In this document: in pieces, positions 1-8,765 of the stretch
Layout: each line of letters begins with the position of its first letter
How positions within the stretch are numbered: position 1 is the stretch's first letter
DNA from: Streptomyces sp. NBC_01428
GTDB taxonomy: Bacteria > Actinomycetota > Actinomycetes > Streptomycetales > Streptomycetaceae
Direction of reading: 5' to 3'
Assembly (NCBI RefSeq): GCF_036231965.1
Contig: NZ_CP109499.1
Span: forward strand, 6,448,001-6,512,000
DNA length: 64,000 bases
Translations under genes and position numbers: made by a program
The notes under the pieces: generated by a model
Seen by the model: only the letters and a program-made list of their open reading frames with translations
The model's database searches: none
Told to the model about the DNA's origin: nothing

Positions 1-831
1 AGCCTGGTCGGCATCAAGCCCGGCATCACCTACACCGTCGAGCAGTTGTGGCAGGGCGTCTTCCTGCGCTCCGGCAACGACGCGGTGCACGTGCTCAGCC
101 ACATGAACGGCGGCGTCCCGGCGACGGTCGCCGAGATGCAGGCCAAGGCGAAGGACCTGCAGGCCCTGGACACGCACGTGGTCAGCCCGGACGGATTCGA
201 CCACCCGGGCCAGCTGTCGTCCGCGTACGACCTGACGCTGTTCGCCCGGCACGGCCTCGCGAGCGCCGACTTCCGCGGCTACTGCGCGACCAGGACGGCC
301 GATTTCCCGGCCGGCGGCAAGAAGACCTTCCAGATCCAGAACACCGACCGCCTGCTGACCGGCGCGTGGGGTCTGAAGACGTACGACGGCCTGATCGGCG
401 TCAAGAACGGATACACCAGCCACGCCGGCAACACCTTCACGGGCGCCGCGACGCGCGACGGACGGACCCTGCTCGTCACGGTGATGCACCCCAAGAGCGG
501 CGGCAACGGCGTCTACGAGGAAACGGCCCAATTGCTCGACTGGGGCTTCCGGAACGCCTCGGTCGACCCGGTGGGGACGCTCGTCAAACCGATCAGCGAG
601 GGCGGCGCGAGCGCGGCCCCCACGCGCAGGGCGACGGCGAAACCTGCGGCGGGCGCTCCGGCGGCCGCCGCGAAGAGCGACGGCCCGCCCTGGGGGCTGG
701 TCGGCGGGGCCGGGGGAGCGGTCGTGCTGCTCGCCGGGGGCGCGCTGGCGCTGCGCAACCGCCGCCGTCGCCCGGCGGAGGATCAGGCCGACGCGTCCGC
801 CGAGGGCCGCGGGCGTCGCCGCGAGCGCTGA
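1..831 (+). CDS. D-alanyl-D-alanine carboxypeptidase, 5'-truncated by window edge
   Basis: The gene is open in frame 1 from the first base, so its N-terminus lies outside the window; 276 residues are visible. Serine-type D-Ala-D-Ala carboxypeptidases (penicillin-binding S11 family) trim the stem peptide of peptidoglycan outside the membrane. The SxN element is seen as S-G-N at visible residues 24-26. The third active-site motif reads K-N-G at about 135-137 instead of the usual K-T/S-G, followed by YTSHAGNTF. The SxxK serine must be upstream. A Pro/Ala-rich linker leads to a membrane segment at about 229-247 and a basic Arg-rich tail, as expected for a membrane-anchored extracytoplasmic enzyme. 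Family assignment is confident; the substrate is inferred from the family. Confidence 0.9.
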   Translation, partial: SLVGIKPGITYTVEQLWQGVFLRSGNDAVHVLSHMNGGVPATVAEMQAKAKDLQALDTHVVSPDGFDHPGQLSSAYDLTLFARHGLASADFRGYCATRTADFPAGGKKTFQIQNTDRLLTGAWGLKTYDGLIGVKNGYTSHAGNTFTGAATRDGRTLLVTVMHPKSGGNGVYEETAQLLDWGFRNASVDPVGTLVKPISEGGASAAPTRRATAKPAAGAPAAAAKSDGPPWGLVGGAGGAVVLLAGGALALRNRRRRPAEDQADASAEGRGRRRER

Positions 832-866
832 CGCGGGACCGCGTGCGCGGGCCGCACAACACAGCA

Positions 867-901
867 CGGCACCGCACAGCCCTGACAGCTGTGCGGTGCC
901 G
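867..901 (+). terminator. Hairpin terminator after the carboxypeptidase
   Basis: A perfect 14-bp stem (arms 867-880 and 888-901, CGGCACCGCACAGC and its complement) with a 7-nt loop begins 36 nt after the stop codon. There is no U-tract, which is usual for Streptomyces terminators. Confidence 0.7.
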
Positions 902-1222
902 GCAATGACGGCGACAGCCGCTCCGTGACCCGGTGCTTTCCTCACGCCTGCGCGCGAGGCCCGCCCCCACCCGGACCGCGGAACGACGGTCGCCTCCCCC
1001 CTCGGTGCGGACCATCGGTCCTACCGAAGTCTCTTCCTCCGAGTGTGAAGCTCTCGTGGAGGAGGTGTTGAGCATAAGCCCATCACCGGCTCGTATGGTC
1101 CGGAGAGTCAGCTTCCGTTTGTGTAGGTTGAGGACTTGACCAGATGCGGTGAACGCTCGGCCCGCTTCCCGCGTACACAGAGGACGGGCCGCCCCGACGG
1201 CGACGGCGGGGCGTGGCGCGGG
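902..1222. other. Intergenic stretch without a recognisable gene
   Basis: About 320 bp separate the carboxypeptidase terminator from the end of the SDR gene. Short open frames exist on both strands, but their composition is Arg/Pro/Ser shadow-like and none has a good ribosome site or a recognisable motif. I see no clear promoter or operator. Confidence 0.4.
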
Positions 1223-1999
1223 TCAGCCGCGTCCGACGTAGGGCATCGCGGACGCCAGGACGGTCGCGAACTGCACGTTCGCCTCCAGCGGCAGCTCGGC
1301 CATGTGCCGCACCGTGCGGGCCACGTCGGCCACGTCCATCACCGGCTCGACCGCGAGTTCGCCGTTCGCCTGGAGCGTGCCGGTCCGCATCCGCTCCGTC
1401 ATGTCGGTGGCCGCGTTGCCGATGTCGATCTGGCCGCAGGCGATCCGGTACGGACGGCCGTCCAGGGACAGCGACTTGGTCAGGCCCGTCAGCGCGTGCT
1501 TGGTCGCGGTGTACGCGATCGACTGCGGCCGGGGCGTGTGCGCCGAGATCGAGCCGTTGTTGATGATCCGGCCGCCCTGCGGGTCCTGCTCCTTCATCTG
1601 CCGGTACGCCGCCTGCGCGCACAGGAACGCGCCGTTCAGGTTCGTGTCCACGACGTGCCGCCAGGCGTCGTAGGGCAGTTCCTCGACCGGCACCCCGCCG
1701 GGGCCGAACGTCCCGGCGTTGTTGAAGAGCAGGTCCAGCCGCCCGAACCGGTCGCGTACGGCGGTGAACAGGGCGGCGACCTCGTCGGGGTGCGAGACGT
1801 CCGTGCGGACGGCGATCGAGGGCGCCTCGGGCACGAGGGCCGCCGTCTCCTCCAGGGTCTCGGTCCGGCGCCCGGCCAGCGCCACCGACCAGCCGGCACG
1901 CAGCAGTTCGGCGGCCACCGCGCGGCCGATGCCGGAGCCCGCTCCGGTCACCACCGCGGTCTTCGTCTCCGGGGGATGCGGGTGATTCATGGCGTTCAT
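1223..1999 (-). CDS. SDR-family NAD(P)-dependent oxidoreductase
   Basis: 258 aa, the usual length of a classical short-chain dehydrogenase/reductase. The Rossmann signature T-G-A-G-S-G-I-G lies near the N-terminus, followed by NNAG (FNNAGTFGP), an active-site Ser in the NNGSISAH segment and the catalytic Y-x-x-x-K pair in YTATKHAL. Residues after the cofactor site (AGRRTETLEE) suggest NADP(H) preference through the Arg pair. The substrate cannot be told from sequence. The ATG at 1999 is used; a second ATG lies nine bases downstream at 1990. The gene is divergent from the phosphatase gene at 2145 and shares a 145-bp promoter region with it. Confidence 0.9.
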   Translation of the reverse strand: MNAMNHPHPPETKTAVVTGAGSGIGRAVAAELLRAGWSVALAGRRTETLEETAALVPEAPSIAVRTDVSHPDEVAALFTAVRDRFGRLDLLFNNAGTFGPGGVPVEELPYDAWRHVVDTNLNGAFLCAQAAYRQMKEQDPQGGRIINNGSISAHTPRPQSIAYTATKHALTGLTKSLSLDGRPYRIACGQIDIGNAATDMTERMRTGTLQANGELAVEPVMDVADVARTVRHMAELPLEANVQFATVLASAMPYVGRG

Positions 2000-2144
2000 G
2001 GGCCCGCAGCGTACGGGAGGGGCTTTTGACGCGGCCGACATCCGGAACTCATCCCCCCGCCATGTGCCTGTTGTGTACGCGCCAAGCAGCCGTCGATCCT
2101 GACCACTCCAATGCCGAGTACCACCACCGTCAGGGGAGGGCCAG

Positions 2145-3791
2145 ATGACACCCGCAGGCCAACAGCACCCGTCGCAGCACGCCCCCGAACTCCGCGCCGT
2201 CGCACGGCACATCGGGCGCCGCCGCTTCCTCACCGTCACCGGCGCGGCCGCCGCGCTCGCCTTCGCCGTCGACCTCCCGGCCGCCGGTACGGCGAGCGCC
2301 GCCGAACTCGACGCGGCGAGAATCACCGAGAACCCCTTCACGCTCGGCGTCGCCTCCGGCGACCCGCTGCCCGGCTCGGTGCTGCTGTGGACCCGGCTCG
2401 CGCCCGCCCCGTACCAGCCCGACAGCGGCCTGCCCGCCGAACGCGTCACCGTCCACTGGGAACTGGCGCACGACGACCGCTTCCGCCGGATCGTGCGGCG
2501 CGGCACCGCCACCGCGCACCCCGAGTACCACCACGCCGTGCACGTCGAGGTCGGCGGGCTCGCCCCCGACCGCGTCTTCTTCTACCGCTTCAAGGTCGGC
2601 GGCTGGACCAGCGAGACGGGCCGCACCCGCACCGCGCCCGCCCCCGGCGCCCGTGTCTCCGCGCTCACCCTGGCCGCCGTCTCCTGCCAGGCGTACCACG
2701 ACGGCTACTTCACCGCGTACCGCCACCTCGCCGAGGAGGACGTCGACGTCGTCTTCCACCTCGGCGACTACCTCTACGAGTACGCCGTCAGCTCCGTCGG
2801 CGGCGCCCGCAACTACACCGACCGGACGCTCCCCGACCTGTTCAACCACGAGACCCTGACGCTGGAGGACTACCGCCTGCGGTACGCCCTCTACAAGTCC
2901 GACCCCGACCTGCGGGCCGCGCACGCCGCGCACCCCTTCGCCGTCACCTGGGACGACCACGAGACGGAGAACAACTACGCCGACGACATCGACGAGAACG
3001 ACGGCCCGCCGGAGGAGTTCCTGCTGCGCCGCGCCGCCGCCTACCGCGCGTACTGGGAGAACCAGCCGCTGCGCCGCGCGCAGCTCCCGGTCGGCCCGGA
3101 CGCCCAGCTCTACCGCCGGCTCCGCTGGGGCAGGCTCGCCCAGTTCGACATCCTCGACACCCGCCAGTACCGCTCCGACCAGGCCTACGGCGACGGCTCG
3201 CACGTCCCCGGGCCCGAGTCGGACGACCCGGCGCGCACCATCACCGGCGCGACGCAGGAACGCTGGCTGATCGACGGCTGGCGGGACTCACGGGCCCTGT
3301 GGAACGTCGTACCGCAGCAGGTCACCTTCGCCCAGCGCAAGCTGGACCTGAACCCCGTCGCCAAGGTGTCCATGGACGCCTGGGACGGCTACCGGGCCTC
3401 CCGGCAGCGGATCCTCGCGGGCGCCCGGTCCACCGGGACCGAGAACCTGATGGTGCTCACCGGGGACGTGCACGTGGGGTACGCCTTCGACCTCCTCGAC
3501 GACTTCGACGACCCCTCGTCGGCGGTCCTCGGCACCGAGATCGTCGCCACCTCGATCACCAGCGGCAAGGACGGCGCCGACCGGCCGGCCAACTGGGCCA
3601 CCTACACCCAGGCCAACCCGCACCTGAAGTTCTACAACGGGCGGCGCGGCTACGTGACCGTCGAACTGGGCCGGGAGGCGGCGCGGGCCGACTTCAGGAC
3701 CGTGTCCGCGGTGACGACCCCGGGGGCGCCGGTCACCACCGCCGCCTCCTTCGTGACGGAGGTCGGAGACCAGGGGCTCAAGCAGGCCTGA
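2145..3791 (+). CDS. phoD: Alkaline phosphatase D family, Tat-exported (PhoD-like)
   Basis: 548 aa. A twin-arginine signal (RRRFLT at residues 25-30 followed by an Ala-rich hydrophobic stretch) predicts folded export, as for Bacillus PhoD. An N-terminal Fn3-like PhoD domain (ENPFTLGVASGDPLPGSVLLWTRL) precedes the metallophosphatase core. Metal-binding signatures are seen in HLGDYLYEY, TWDDHE and LTGDVHVGY. PhoD enzymes are Ca/Fe-dependent phosphomonoesterases or phosphodiesterases that release phosphate outside the cell. A good ribosome site (AGGGGAGGG) precedes the ATG. I found no convincing PHO box in the 145-bp upstream region, so PhoP control is not evident. The 3' end overlaps the convergent oxidoreductase gene by 14 bp. 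Confidence 0.93.
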   Translation: MTPAGQQHPSQHAPELRAVARHIGRRRFLTVTGAAAALAFAVDLPAAGTASAAELDAARITENPFTLGVASGDPLPGSVLLWTRLAPAPYQPDSGLPAERVTVHWELAHDDRFRRIVRRGTATAHPEYHHAVHVEVGGLAPDRVFFYRFKVGGWTSETGRTRTAPAPGARVSALTLAAVSCQAYHDGYFTAYRHLAEEDVDVVFHLGDYLYEYAVSSVGGARNYTDRTLPDLFNHETLTLEDYRLRYALYKSDPDLRAAHAAHPFAVTWDDHETENNYADDIDENDGPPEEFLLRRAAAYRAYWENQPLRRAQLPVGPDAQLYRRLRWGRLAQFDILDTRQYRSDQAYGDGSHVPGPESDDPARTITGATQERWLIDGWRDSRALWNVVPQQVTFAQRKLDLNPVAKVSMDAWDGYRASRQRILAGARSTGTENLMVLTGDVHVGYAFDLLDDFDDPSSAVLGTEIVATSITSGKDGADRPANWATYTQANPHLKFYNGRRGYVTVELGREAARADFRTVSAVTTPGAPVTTAASFVTEVGDQGLKQA

Positions 3792-4806
3792 CGTCCGGTC
3801 CGCCGGCCTCGCCGGGATAGCGGACGCCGACGCGGTCCCGGATCGTGTCGAGCGTCCGCATCACGGCGAGCGTGCCGTCCAGCGGGACGAGCGGGGACTC
3901 CCGCTCGCCCGCCCGCAGCGCGCGCATCACCTCGGCGGCCTCGTGCCGCAGGCTGTTGCGGGGCCCCGCCGACGGCTCCGCACGGAACGTCTGCGGCTCG
4001 CGGCCGTCGCGGTGCACCACGAAGTGGTCCGGGAAGAAGAAGCCGTCCGGCACGTCGATGCGGCCCTCGGAGCCGGTCACGGAGGCGGCCACCGGAGTAC
4101 CGCCGTTGATGGAGCAGTGCACCGAGGCGAGAGCACCGCTCTCGAAGGAGAGCAGCGCACCCGTCTGGAGATCGACGCCCTCCTCGGAGAGCACCGCTCG
4201 CGCGACCACGTCCGAGGGTTCCCCGAGCAGCAACTGCGCGAACGACACCGGATAGACGCCGAGATCGAGGAGCGCGCCGCCCCCCTGCGCGGGGTCCCGC
4301 AGCCGGTGCGAGGGCGGGAAGGGCCCCGCGAGACCGAAGTCGGCCTGCACGGTGCGGACCTCACCGATCACCCCGTCGTCGACCAGGGTCTTCAGCTGCC
4401 GGACCAGCGGATTGCAGTACATCCACATGGCCTCCATCAGGAAGCGGTCGTGCCGCCGGGCGAGGGCGACGAGTTCGCCCGCCTCCCGCGCGTTCAGCGT
4501 GAACGCCTTCTCGCACAGCACGTGGCGCCCCGCCTCCAGACACATCCCGGCGGCCTGCCGGTGCGCCGCGTGCGGAGTCGCGACGTACACGACGTCGACG
4601 TCCTCGTCCGCCGCGAGCGAGGCCCAGTCCCCGTACGCCCGGGGAATCCCGAACCGTTCGGCGAACGCCTTCGCCGAGGCGTCCGTCCGCGAGGCGACCG
4701 CCACGACCTCGGCGTCCGGCATGTCCACCAGGTCCGCCGTGAACGCCGCGGCGATCCCGCCCGTCGCCAGAATCCCCCACCGCACGCGTTCGCGCTCGCC
4801 CGTCAT
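3778..4806 (-). CDS. Gfo/Idh/MocA-family oxidoreductase
   Basis: 342 aa. The N-terminal Rossmann fold has a glycine motif in WGILATGGIAAAFTADL, then the DVDVVYVATPHAAHRQ segment and C-E-K-A-F where the family usually has C-E-K-P. The C-terminal alpha/beta domain contains GGGALLDLGVYPV, with the catalytic-region Asp/Tyr arrangement typical of dimeric sugar or trans-dihydrodiol dehydrogenases. Substrate is unknown, most likely a sugar, inositol or related polyol, with NAD(P). I chose the ATG at 4806 because the conserved fold starts within nine residues of it. The gene diverges from an MFS pump at 4888 and overlaps phoD at its 3' end. Confidence 0.88.
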   Translation of the reverse strand: MTGERERVRWGILATGGIAAAFTADLVDMPDAEVVAVASRTDASAKAFAERFGIPRAYGDWASLAADEDVDVVYVATPHAAHRQAAGMCLEAGRHVLCEKAFTLNAREAGELVALARRHDRFLMEAMWMYCNPLVRQLKTLVDDGVIGEVRTVQADFGLAGPFPPSHRLRDPAQGGGALLDLGVYPVSFAQLLLGEPSDVVARAVLSEEGVDLQTGALLSFESGALASVHCSINGGTPVAASVTGSEGRIDVPDGFFFPDHFVVHRDGREPQTFRAEPSAGPRNSLRHEAAEVMRALRAGERESPLVPLDGTLAVMRTLDTIRDRVGVRYPGEAGGPDVRPA

Positions 4807-4829
4807 GCCCGCACCTCGATCTGTGACCC

Positions 4830-4844
4830 CGAACACGCTGTTCG
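4830..4844. promoter_or_regulatory. Palindromic operator candidate in a divergent promoter
   Basis: CGAACA-cgc-TGTTCG is a perfect 6-bp inverted repeat with a 3-bp centre, lying between the oxidoreductase (start 4806) and the MFS pump (start 4888). It overlaps a second palindrome, GTTCGAAC, at 4840-4847. No regulator gene is adjacent. Confidence 0.45.
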
Positions 4845-4887
4845 AACTGAGAGCATAGGGGGCGCATCACTCGGAGAGGGAGGGCAC

Positions 4888-6264
4888 ATGCCCGAGCGTG
4901 GCCGCACCACGCGGGAACAGGAAAGCCCGCACGGGCACATACCGGACGCGACCGCCGCGGACACCGCACCGGTGCCCGCCGCCGAACCCCGGCAGGCCCG
5001 GGGCCGGACGGCGCGACCGGCCGCGGGCCCGGGCTCGGCCGGCCGCACCGGACTCCTCGTCACCCTCGTCCTCGGCGGGCTCACCGCCACACCCCCGCTC
5101 GCGATGGACATGTACCTCCCGTCGCTGCCCGAGGTCACCGGAGCCCTGCACGCGCCCGCGGCGACGGTGCAGCTCACCCTCACCGCCTGCCTCGCGGGCA
5201 TGGCACTCGGCCAGCTCGTCGTCGGCCCGATGAGCGACCGCTGGGGCCGCCGGCGCCCGCTGCTCTCCGGACTCGCCGTGTACGTCGTCGCCACGGTGCT
5301 GTGCGCGCTCGCCCCGACCGTCGAACTCCTCGTCGCCTTCCGCCTCGCCCAGGGCCTCGCGGGCGCGGCCGGCATCGTCATCGCCCGCGCCGTCGTGCGC
5401 GACCTCTACGACGGCGACGCCATGGCCCGCTTCTTCTCCACCCTCATGCTGATCTCCGGGGTCGCCCCGGTCGTCGCGCCGCTCATCGGCGGACAGATCC
5501 TGCGCGTCACCGACTGGCGGGGCGTCTTCGTGGTCCTCACCGCCGTCGGCATCGCGCTCACCGCGGTCGTCTGGGCGAAACTCCCCGAGACGCTGCGGCC
5601 CGAGGACCGGCACGTGGGCGGCGTCGGCGAAGCGCTGCACGCCATGCGCGCGCTGCTCGCCGACCGGGTCTTCGCCGGCTACATGCTCGCCGGCGGCTTC
5701 ACCTTCGCGGCCCTGTTCGCCTACATCTCCGCCTCCCCGTTCGTGATCCAGGAGATCTACGGCGCCTCCCCGCAGACGTTCAGCCTGCTCTTCGGCGTGA
5801 ACTCCGTCGGCCTCGTGATCACGGGCCAGATCAACGGCAAGGTGCTGGTCGGCCGGGTCCCGCTGGAGAAGGTCCTCGCCACCGGCCTCGCCCTCGTCGT
5901 CCTCGCCGCGACCGCGCTGCTCCTCATGTCCACCGGCGTCTTCGGGAACGTCGGACTCGTCCCCGTGTCCGCCGCGCTGTTCGTCCTGATGTCCGCGATG
6001 GGCCTCGCCCTGCCCAACACCCAGACGCTCGCCCTCATGCGGGTACGGCACGCGGCCGGTTCCGCCTCCGCGCTGCTCGGCACGACCTCCTTCCTCATCG
6101 GCGCGGTCGCCTCACCGCTCGTCGGCATCGCGGGCGAGCACACCGCCGTCCCGATGGCCGTCGTCCAACTGGCGGCCGTACTGGTGGCCGTCGCCTGCTT
6201 CGTGGGACTGTGCCGTCCCCGGCGCACGGGGCCCACACCGGACGGAAAGGCGGCGGACAGCTGA
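4888..6264 (+). CDS. Bcr/CflA-type MFS multidrug exporter
   Basis: 458 aa with a Pro/Ala/Arg-rich N-terminal extension of about 50 residues before the first membrane helix. The DHA1 Bcr/CflA signature is clear: MDMYLPSLPEV in helix 1, the loop 2-3 motif DRWGRRRPLL, and the helix 5 element RAVVRDLYDG. Twelve hydrophobic segments can be counted. These proton antiporters export drugs such as bicyclomycin or chloramphenicol; the true substrate here is unknown. A strong ribosome site (GGAGAGGGAGG) precedes the ATG. The stop codon overlaps or adjoins the start of the downstream serine hydrolase, suggesting co-transcription. Confidence 0.9.
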   Translation: MPERGRTTREQESPHGHIPDATAADTAPVPAAEPRQARGRTARPAAGPGSAGRTGLLVTLVLGGLTATPPLAMDMYLPSLPEVTGALHAPAATVQLTLTACLAGMALGQLVVGPMSDRWGRRRPLLSGLAVYVVATVLCALAPTVELLVAFRLAQGLAGAAGIVIARAVVRDLYDGDAMARFFSTLMLISGVAPVVAPLIGGQILRVTDWRGVFVVLTAVGIALTAVVWAKLPETLRPEDRHVGGVGEALHAMRALLADRVFAGYMLAGGFTFAALFAYISASPFVIQEIYGASPQTFSLLFGVNSVGLVITGQINGKVLVGRVPLEKVLATGLALVVLAATALLLMSTGVFGNVGLVPVSAALFVLMSAMGLALPNTQTLALMRVRHAAGSASALLGTTSFLIGAVASPLVGIAGEHTAVPMAVVQLAAVLVAVACFVGLCRPRRTGPTPDGKAADS

Positions 6265-7391
6265 GCGCTCCGAGACTGCGGATCGACACACCGGAACGCG
6301 CCGGACTCGACGCCGGAGAGCTGCGACAGCTCGCCGGCGAGGTCCGCGCCCTCACCACCGGGCCCGACCCGTGGGCGGCGGGCGTCGTGCTGGTCGCCGG
6401 GCGCGGCCCCGTCATCGCCGTCGAGGAGGCGGCGGGATGGGCGGTCCGCTACGCGGCCTACGACGAGAAGACCGACGCCGGGACCGAGCTGGCGGCCGGG
6501 GCCCGTGTGCCGGCGACCGTGCACACGCCCTTCGACCTGGCCTCGCTCACCAAGCTGTTCACGGCGGTCGCCGCGGTGCAGCAGCTGGAGCGCGGCACCC
6601 TCGGCATCGACGCGCGGGTCGGCGCGTACCTGCCCGAGTTCCGCGGTGTCCGCGAGCACGGCGTCACCGTACGGCAGCTGCTCACCCACACCTCCGGGCT
6701 GCGCCCCGAACTCCCGCTGTACGACTGCCCGGACGACGCGACCCGGCTGGCGATGCTGCGGGCCGAGGCCCCCTCGTCCGAGCCGGGGGAGTACCTGTAC
6801 TCCGACCTCAACCTGATCCTCCTCCAGTACGTGCTGGAGCGGGTCAGCGGGCGGTCGCTCGACGTCCTCGTCCGGGACGGCATCACCCGCCCGCTCGGCA
6901 TGAACGCCACCGCCTTCGGCCCCTGCCCGGGCGCCGCCGCCACCGAGGACCAGCGCCGGCCCTGGGGCAAGGCGGACCGGGGCATGCTGCGCGGGGTCGT
7001 GCACGACGAGAACGCCTGGGCGCTCGGCGGCGTGGCCGGTCACGCGGGCCTCTTCTCCACCGCCCGCGACCTGGCGGTCTTCTGCCGCACCCTGCTCGCC
7101 GGCGGCAGTTACGGTCCCGCGCGCATCCTCGGCCCCGACTTCGTCGAACTCCTGCTGACCCCGCCCGGCCTCGGATTCGCCCTGGACCAGCCCCGGTTCA
7201 TGGGCGCCCTCGCGGGCGGCGGCGCGGCAGGCCACACCGGCTTCACCGGTACGTCCCTGGTCCTCGACCCGGTGACGGGCACCTTCCTGGTCCTGCTCGC
7301 CAACACCGTCCACCCACGCCGCCGCCCGCCGGACAACACCCCCCGCGCAGCAGCGGCAACCCGCCTCCGCCGAGCGGTACGCGGCACCTGA
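6210..7391 (+). CDS. Serine hydrolase, class C beta-lactamase fold
   Basis: About 377-393 aa depending on start. The S-x-x-K motif is SLTK (FDLASLTKLF), the Y-x-N equivalent is YSDLN, and the third motif is HTG (GHTGFTGTS), the set found in esterases, DD-peptidases and class C-like beta-lactamases. There is no signal peptide, so it is probably cytoplasmic and more likely an esterase or peptidase than a secreted antibiotic-degrading enzyme. The start is uncertain. GTG at 6210 is the only standard codon before the conserved region, but a CTG at 6261 overlapping the MFS stop (CTGA) would give MSAPRLRIDTPERAG and avoid a 55-nt overlap. It is likely co-expressed with the MFS gene. Confidence 0.85.
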   Translation: MPSPAHGAHTGRKGGGQLSAPRLRIDTPERAGLDAGELRQLAGEVRALTTGPDPWAAGVVLVAGRGPVIAVEEAAGWAVRYAAYDEKTDAGTELAAGARVPATVHTPFDLASLTKLFTAVAAVQQLERGTLGIDARVGAYLPEFRGVREHGVTVRQLLTHTSGLRPELPLYDCPDDATRLAMLRAEAPSSEPGEYLYSDLNLILLQYVLERVSGRSLDVLVRDGITRPLGMNATAFGPCPGAAATEDQRRPWGKADRGMLRGVVHDENAWALGGVAGHAGLFSTARDLAVFCRTLLAGGSYGPARILGPDFVELLLTPPGLGFALDQPRFMGALAGGGAAGHTGFTGTSLVLDPVTGTFLVLLANTVHPRRRPPDNTPRAAAATRLRRAVRGT

Positions 7392-7428
7392 GCCTCCGCA
7401 CGCCGCCGACGGCGCGGGGCGCATCGCT

Positions 7429-7629
7429 ACCGCGTGCCGCCGACGGCGGGGAGGTCGCACGGGCGAGCCGAGGTTGTCGGGTGACAGTCACGGGTGGTGC
7501 GCGGGCGGGGAGAGGGCCCGGCCGGAGGCCGGGGACGGTTGGCCACCGCGTGCCGCCGACGGCGGGGAGTCCCCACGGGCGAGCCGAGGTCGTCGGGTGA
7601 CAGCCACGGGTGGTGCGCGGGCGGGGAGA
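7429..7629. repeat. Two 85-bp direct repeats in an intergenic region
   Basis: Copies at 7429-7513 and 7545-7629 are about 93% identical. Both begin ACCGCGTGCCGCCGACGGCG and end GCGCGGGCGGGGAGA, separated by 31 bp that include GGCCGGAGGCC. They fill most of the 303-bp gap between the serine hydrolase and the Rsm22-like gene. They are non-coding and not flanked by mobile-element genes. Confidence 0.75.
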
Positions 7630-7694
7630 CGCCCCAGGTCGGGGAAGAGCGCCCGTGCTACGGGCGACCCGCCGTACCTGAGAGAATCGGCCCC

Positions 7695-8687
7695 GTGAAC
7701 GCCCCCCAACCCACCGCCGACACCCTGCGCAGCGCCCTCGCCGGCCTGCTCGACGGTCTCCCGCCGAAGGCCGCCGCACAGGCGGTCGAGCGGCTGATCG
7801 TCAACTACCGGGGGACCACCCCGACGCACGCGCCGATCCTGCGGGACCGCTCGGACGTGGCGGCGTACGCCGCGTACCGGATGCCCGCGACGTTCGAGGC
7901 GGTCCGCGCGGCCCTCGACGCGTTCGCGGACGCGGTACCCGGCTGGGCGCCGGGAAGCCATGTGGACGTCGGCGGCGGCACGGGCGCGGCGACCTGGGCG
8001 GTGAACGCCACCTGGGAGGGCGCCCGCCCGGTGACCGTGCTCGACTGGGCCGAGCCCGCGCTGGCCCTCGGCCGGGAGATCGCCGCCGCCAACCCCGAAC
8101 TGACCGGCGCCACATGGCAGCGCTCACGGATCGGAGCGGCGCTCACCATCGAGAGCACCGATCTCGTCACGGTCTCCTACGTGCTCGGCGAACTGACCGA
8201 GGACGACCGCGCCTCGGTCGTGGACGCCGCCGCGAGCGCCGCACAGGCCGTCGTGATCATCGAGCCGGGCACGCCCGACGGCTACACCCGTGTCCTCGCC
8301 GCCCGCGACCGGCTGATCGACGCCGGCTTCCACGTCGCCGCCCCCTGCCCGCACAGCGCGGCCTGCCCGATCGTCCCCGGCGAGGACTGGTGCCACTTCT
8401 CCGCCCGGGTCGCCCGTTCCTCCCTGCACCGTCAGGTCAAGGGCGGCTCCCTGCCCTACGAGGACGAGAAGTTCAGCTACGTCGCCGCGACCCGCTTCCC
8501 GCCCGAGCCGGCGCCCGCCCGCGTCGTGCGCAGGCCCCAGATCCGCAAGGGCCAGGTCCTGCTCGACCTGTGCGGACCGGACGAGTCCCTCCACCGGGAG
8601 ACGGTGACCAAACGCCACGGCCCGCTCTACAAGGCGGCCCGGGACACGGACTGGGGCGACGCCTGGCCGCCGCCCGAGGAGGCCTAG
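7695..8687 (+). CDS. Rsm22-like small ribosomal subunit methyltransferase family protein
   Basis: 330 aa. A SAM-binding glycine motif is seen in HVDVGGGTGAATWAV near residues 90-105. A cysteine cluster C-x6-C...W-C-H-F (CPHSAACPIVPGEDWCHF) and the following RSSLHRQVKGG segment match Rsm22 proteins. In mitochondria, Rsm22 family members bind an Fe-S cluster and act on the small ribosomal subunit; the bacterial role is not established. The GTG at 7695 follows the -10-like GAGAAT by 7 nt and has no Shine-Dalgarno, so the mRNA is probably leaderless. The gene converges on the dimethylargininase gene. Confidence 0.82.
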   Translation: MNAPQPTADTLRSALAGLLDGLPPKAAAQAVERLIVNYRGTTPTHAPILRDRSDVAAYAAYRMPATFEAVRAALDAFADAVPGWAPGSHVDVGGGTGAATWAVNATWEGARPVTVLDWAEPALALGREIAAANPELTGATWQRSRIGAALTIESTDLVTVSYVLGELTEDDRASVVDAAASAAQAVVIIEPGTPDGYTRVLAARDRLIDAGFHVAAPCPHSAACPIVPGEDWCHFSARVARSSLHRQVKGGSLPYEDEKFSYVAATRFPPEPAPARVVRRPQIRKGQVLLDLCGPDESLHRETVTKRHGPLYKAARDTDWGDAWPPPEEA

Positions 8688-8765
8688 ACCCCGCCCGGAA
8701 GCCCGGGCCGCGCACCGGGAGGGCCGCGAGGACCGGCAGAGCGGGCGGATCGCGGGGCTCGCGGC

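Noticed and set aside
933..1139. 68-codon plus-strand frame after the carboxypeptidase
   Set aside because: No ribosome site, Arg/Ser/Pro-rich shadow composition and no motif.
2000..2144. PHO box upstream of phoD
   Set aside because: GTTCATG occurs once near 1994, but no second GTTCAC-like unit follows at 11 bp, so PhoP control is not supported by sequence.
4830..4844. Possible LexA (SOS) box upstream of the MFS pump
   Set aside because: Actinobacterial SOS boxes have four bases between GAAC and GTTC; here there are five, and neither gene is an SOS gene. Kept only as an unassigned palindrome.
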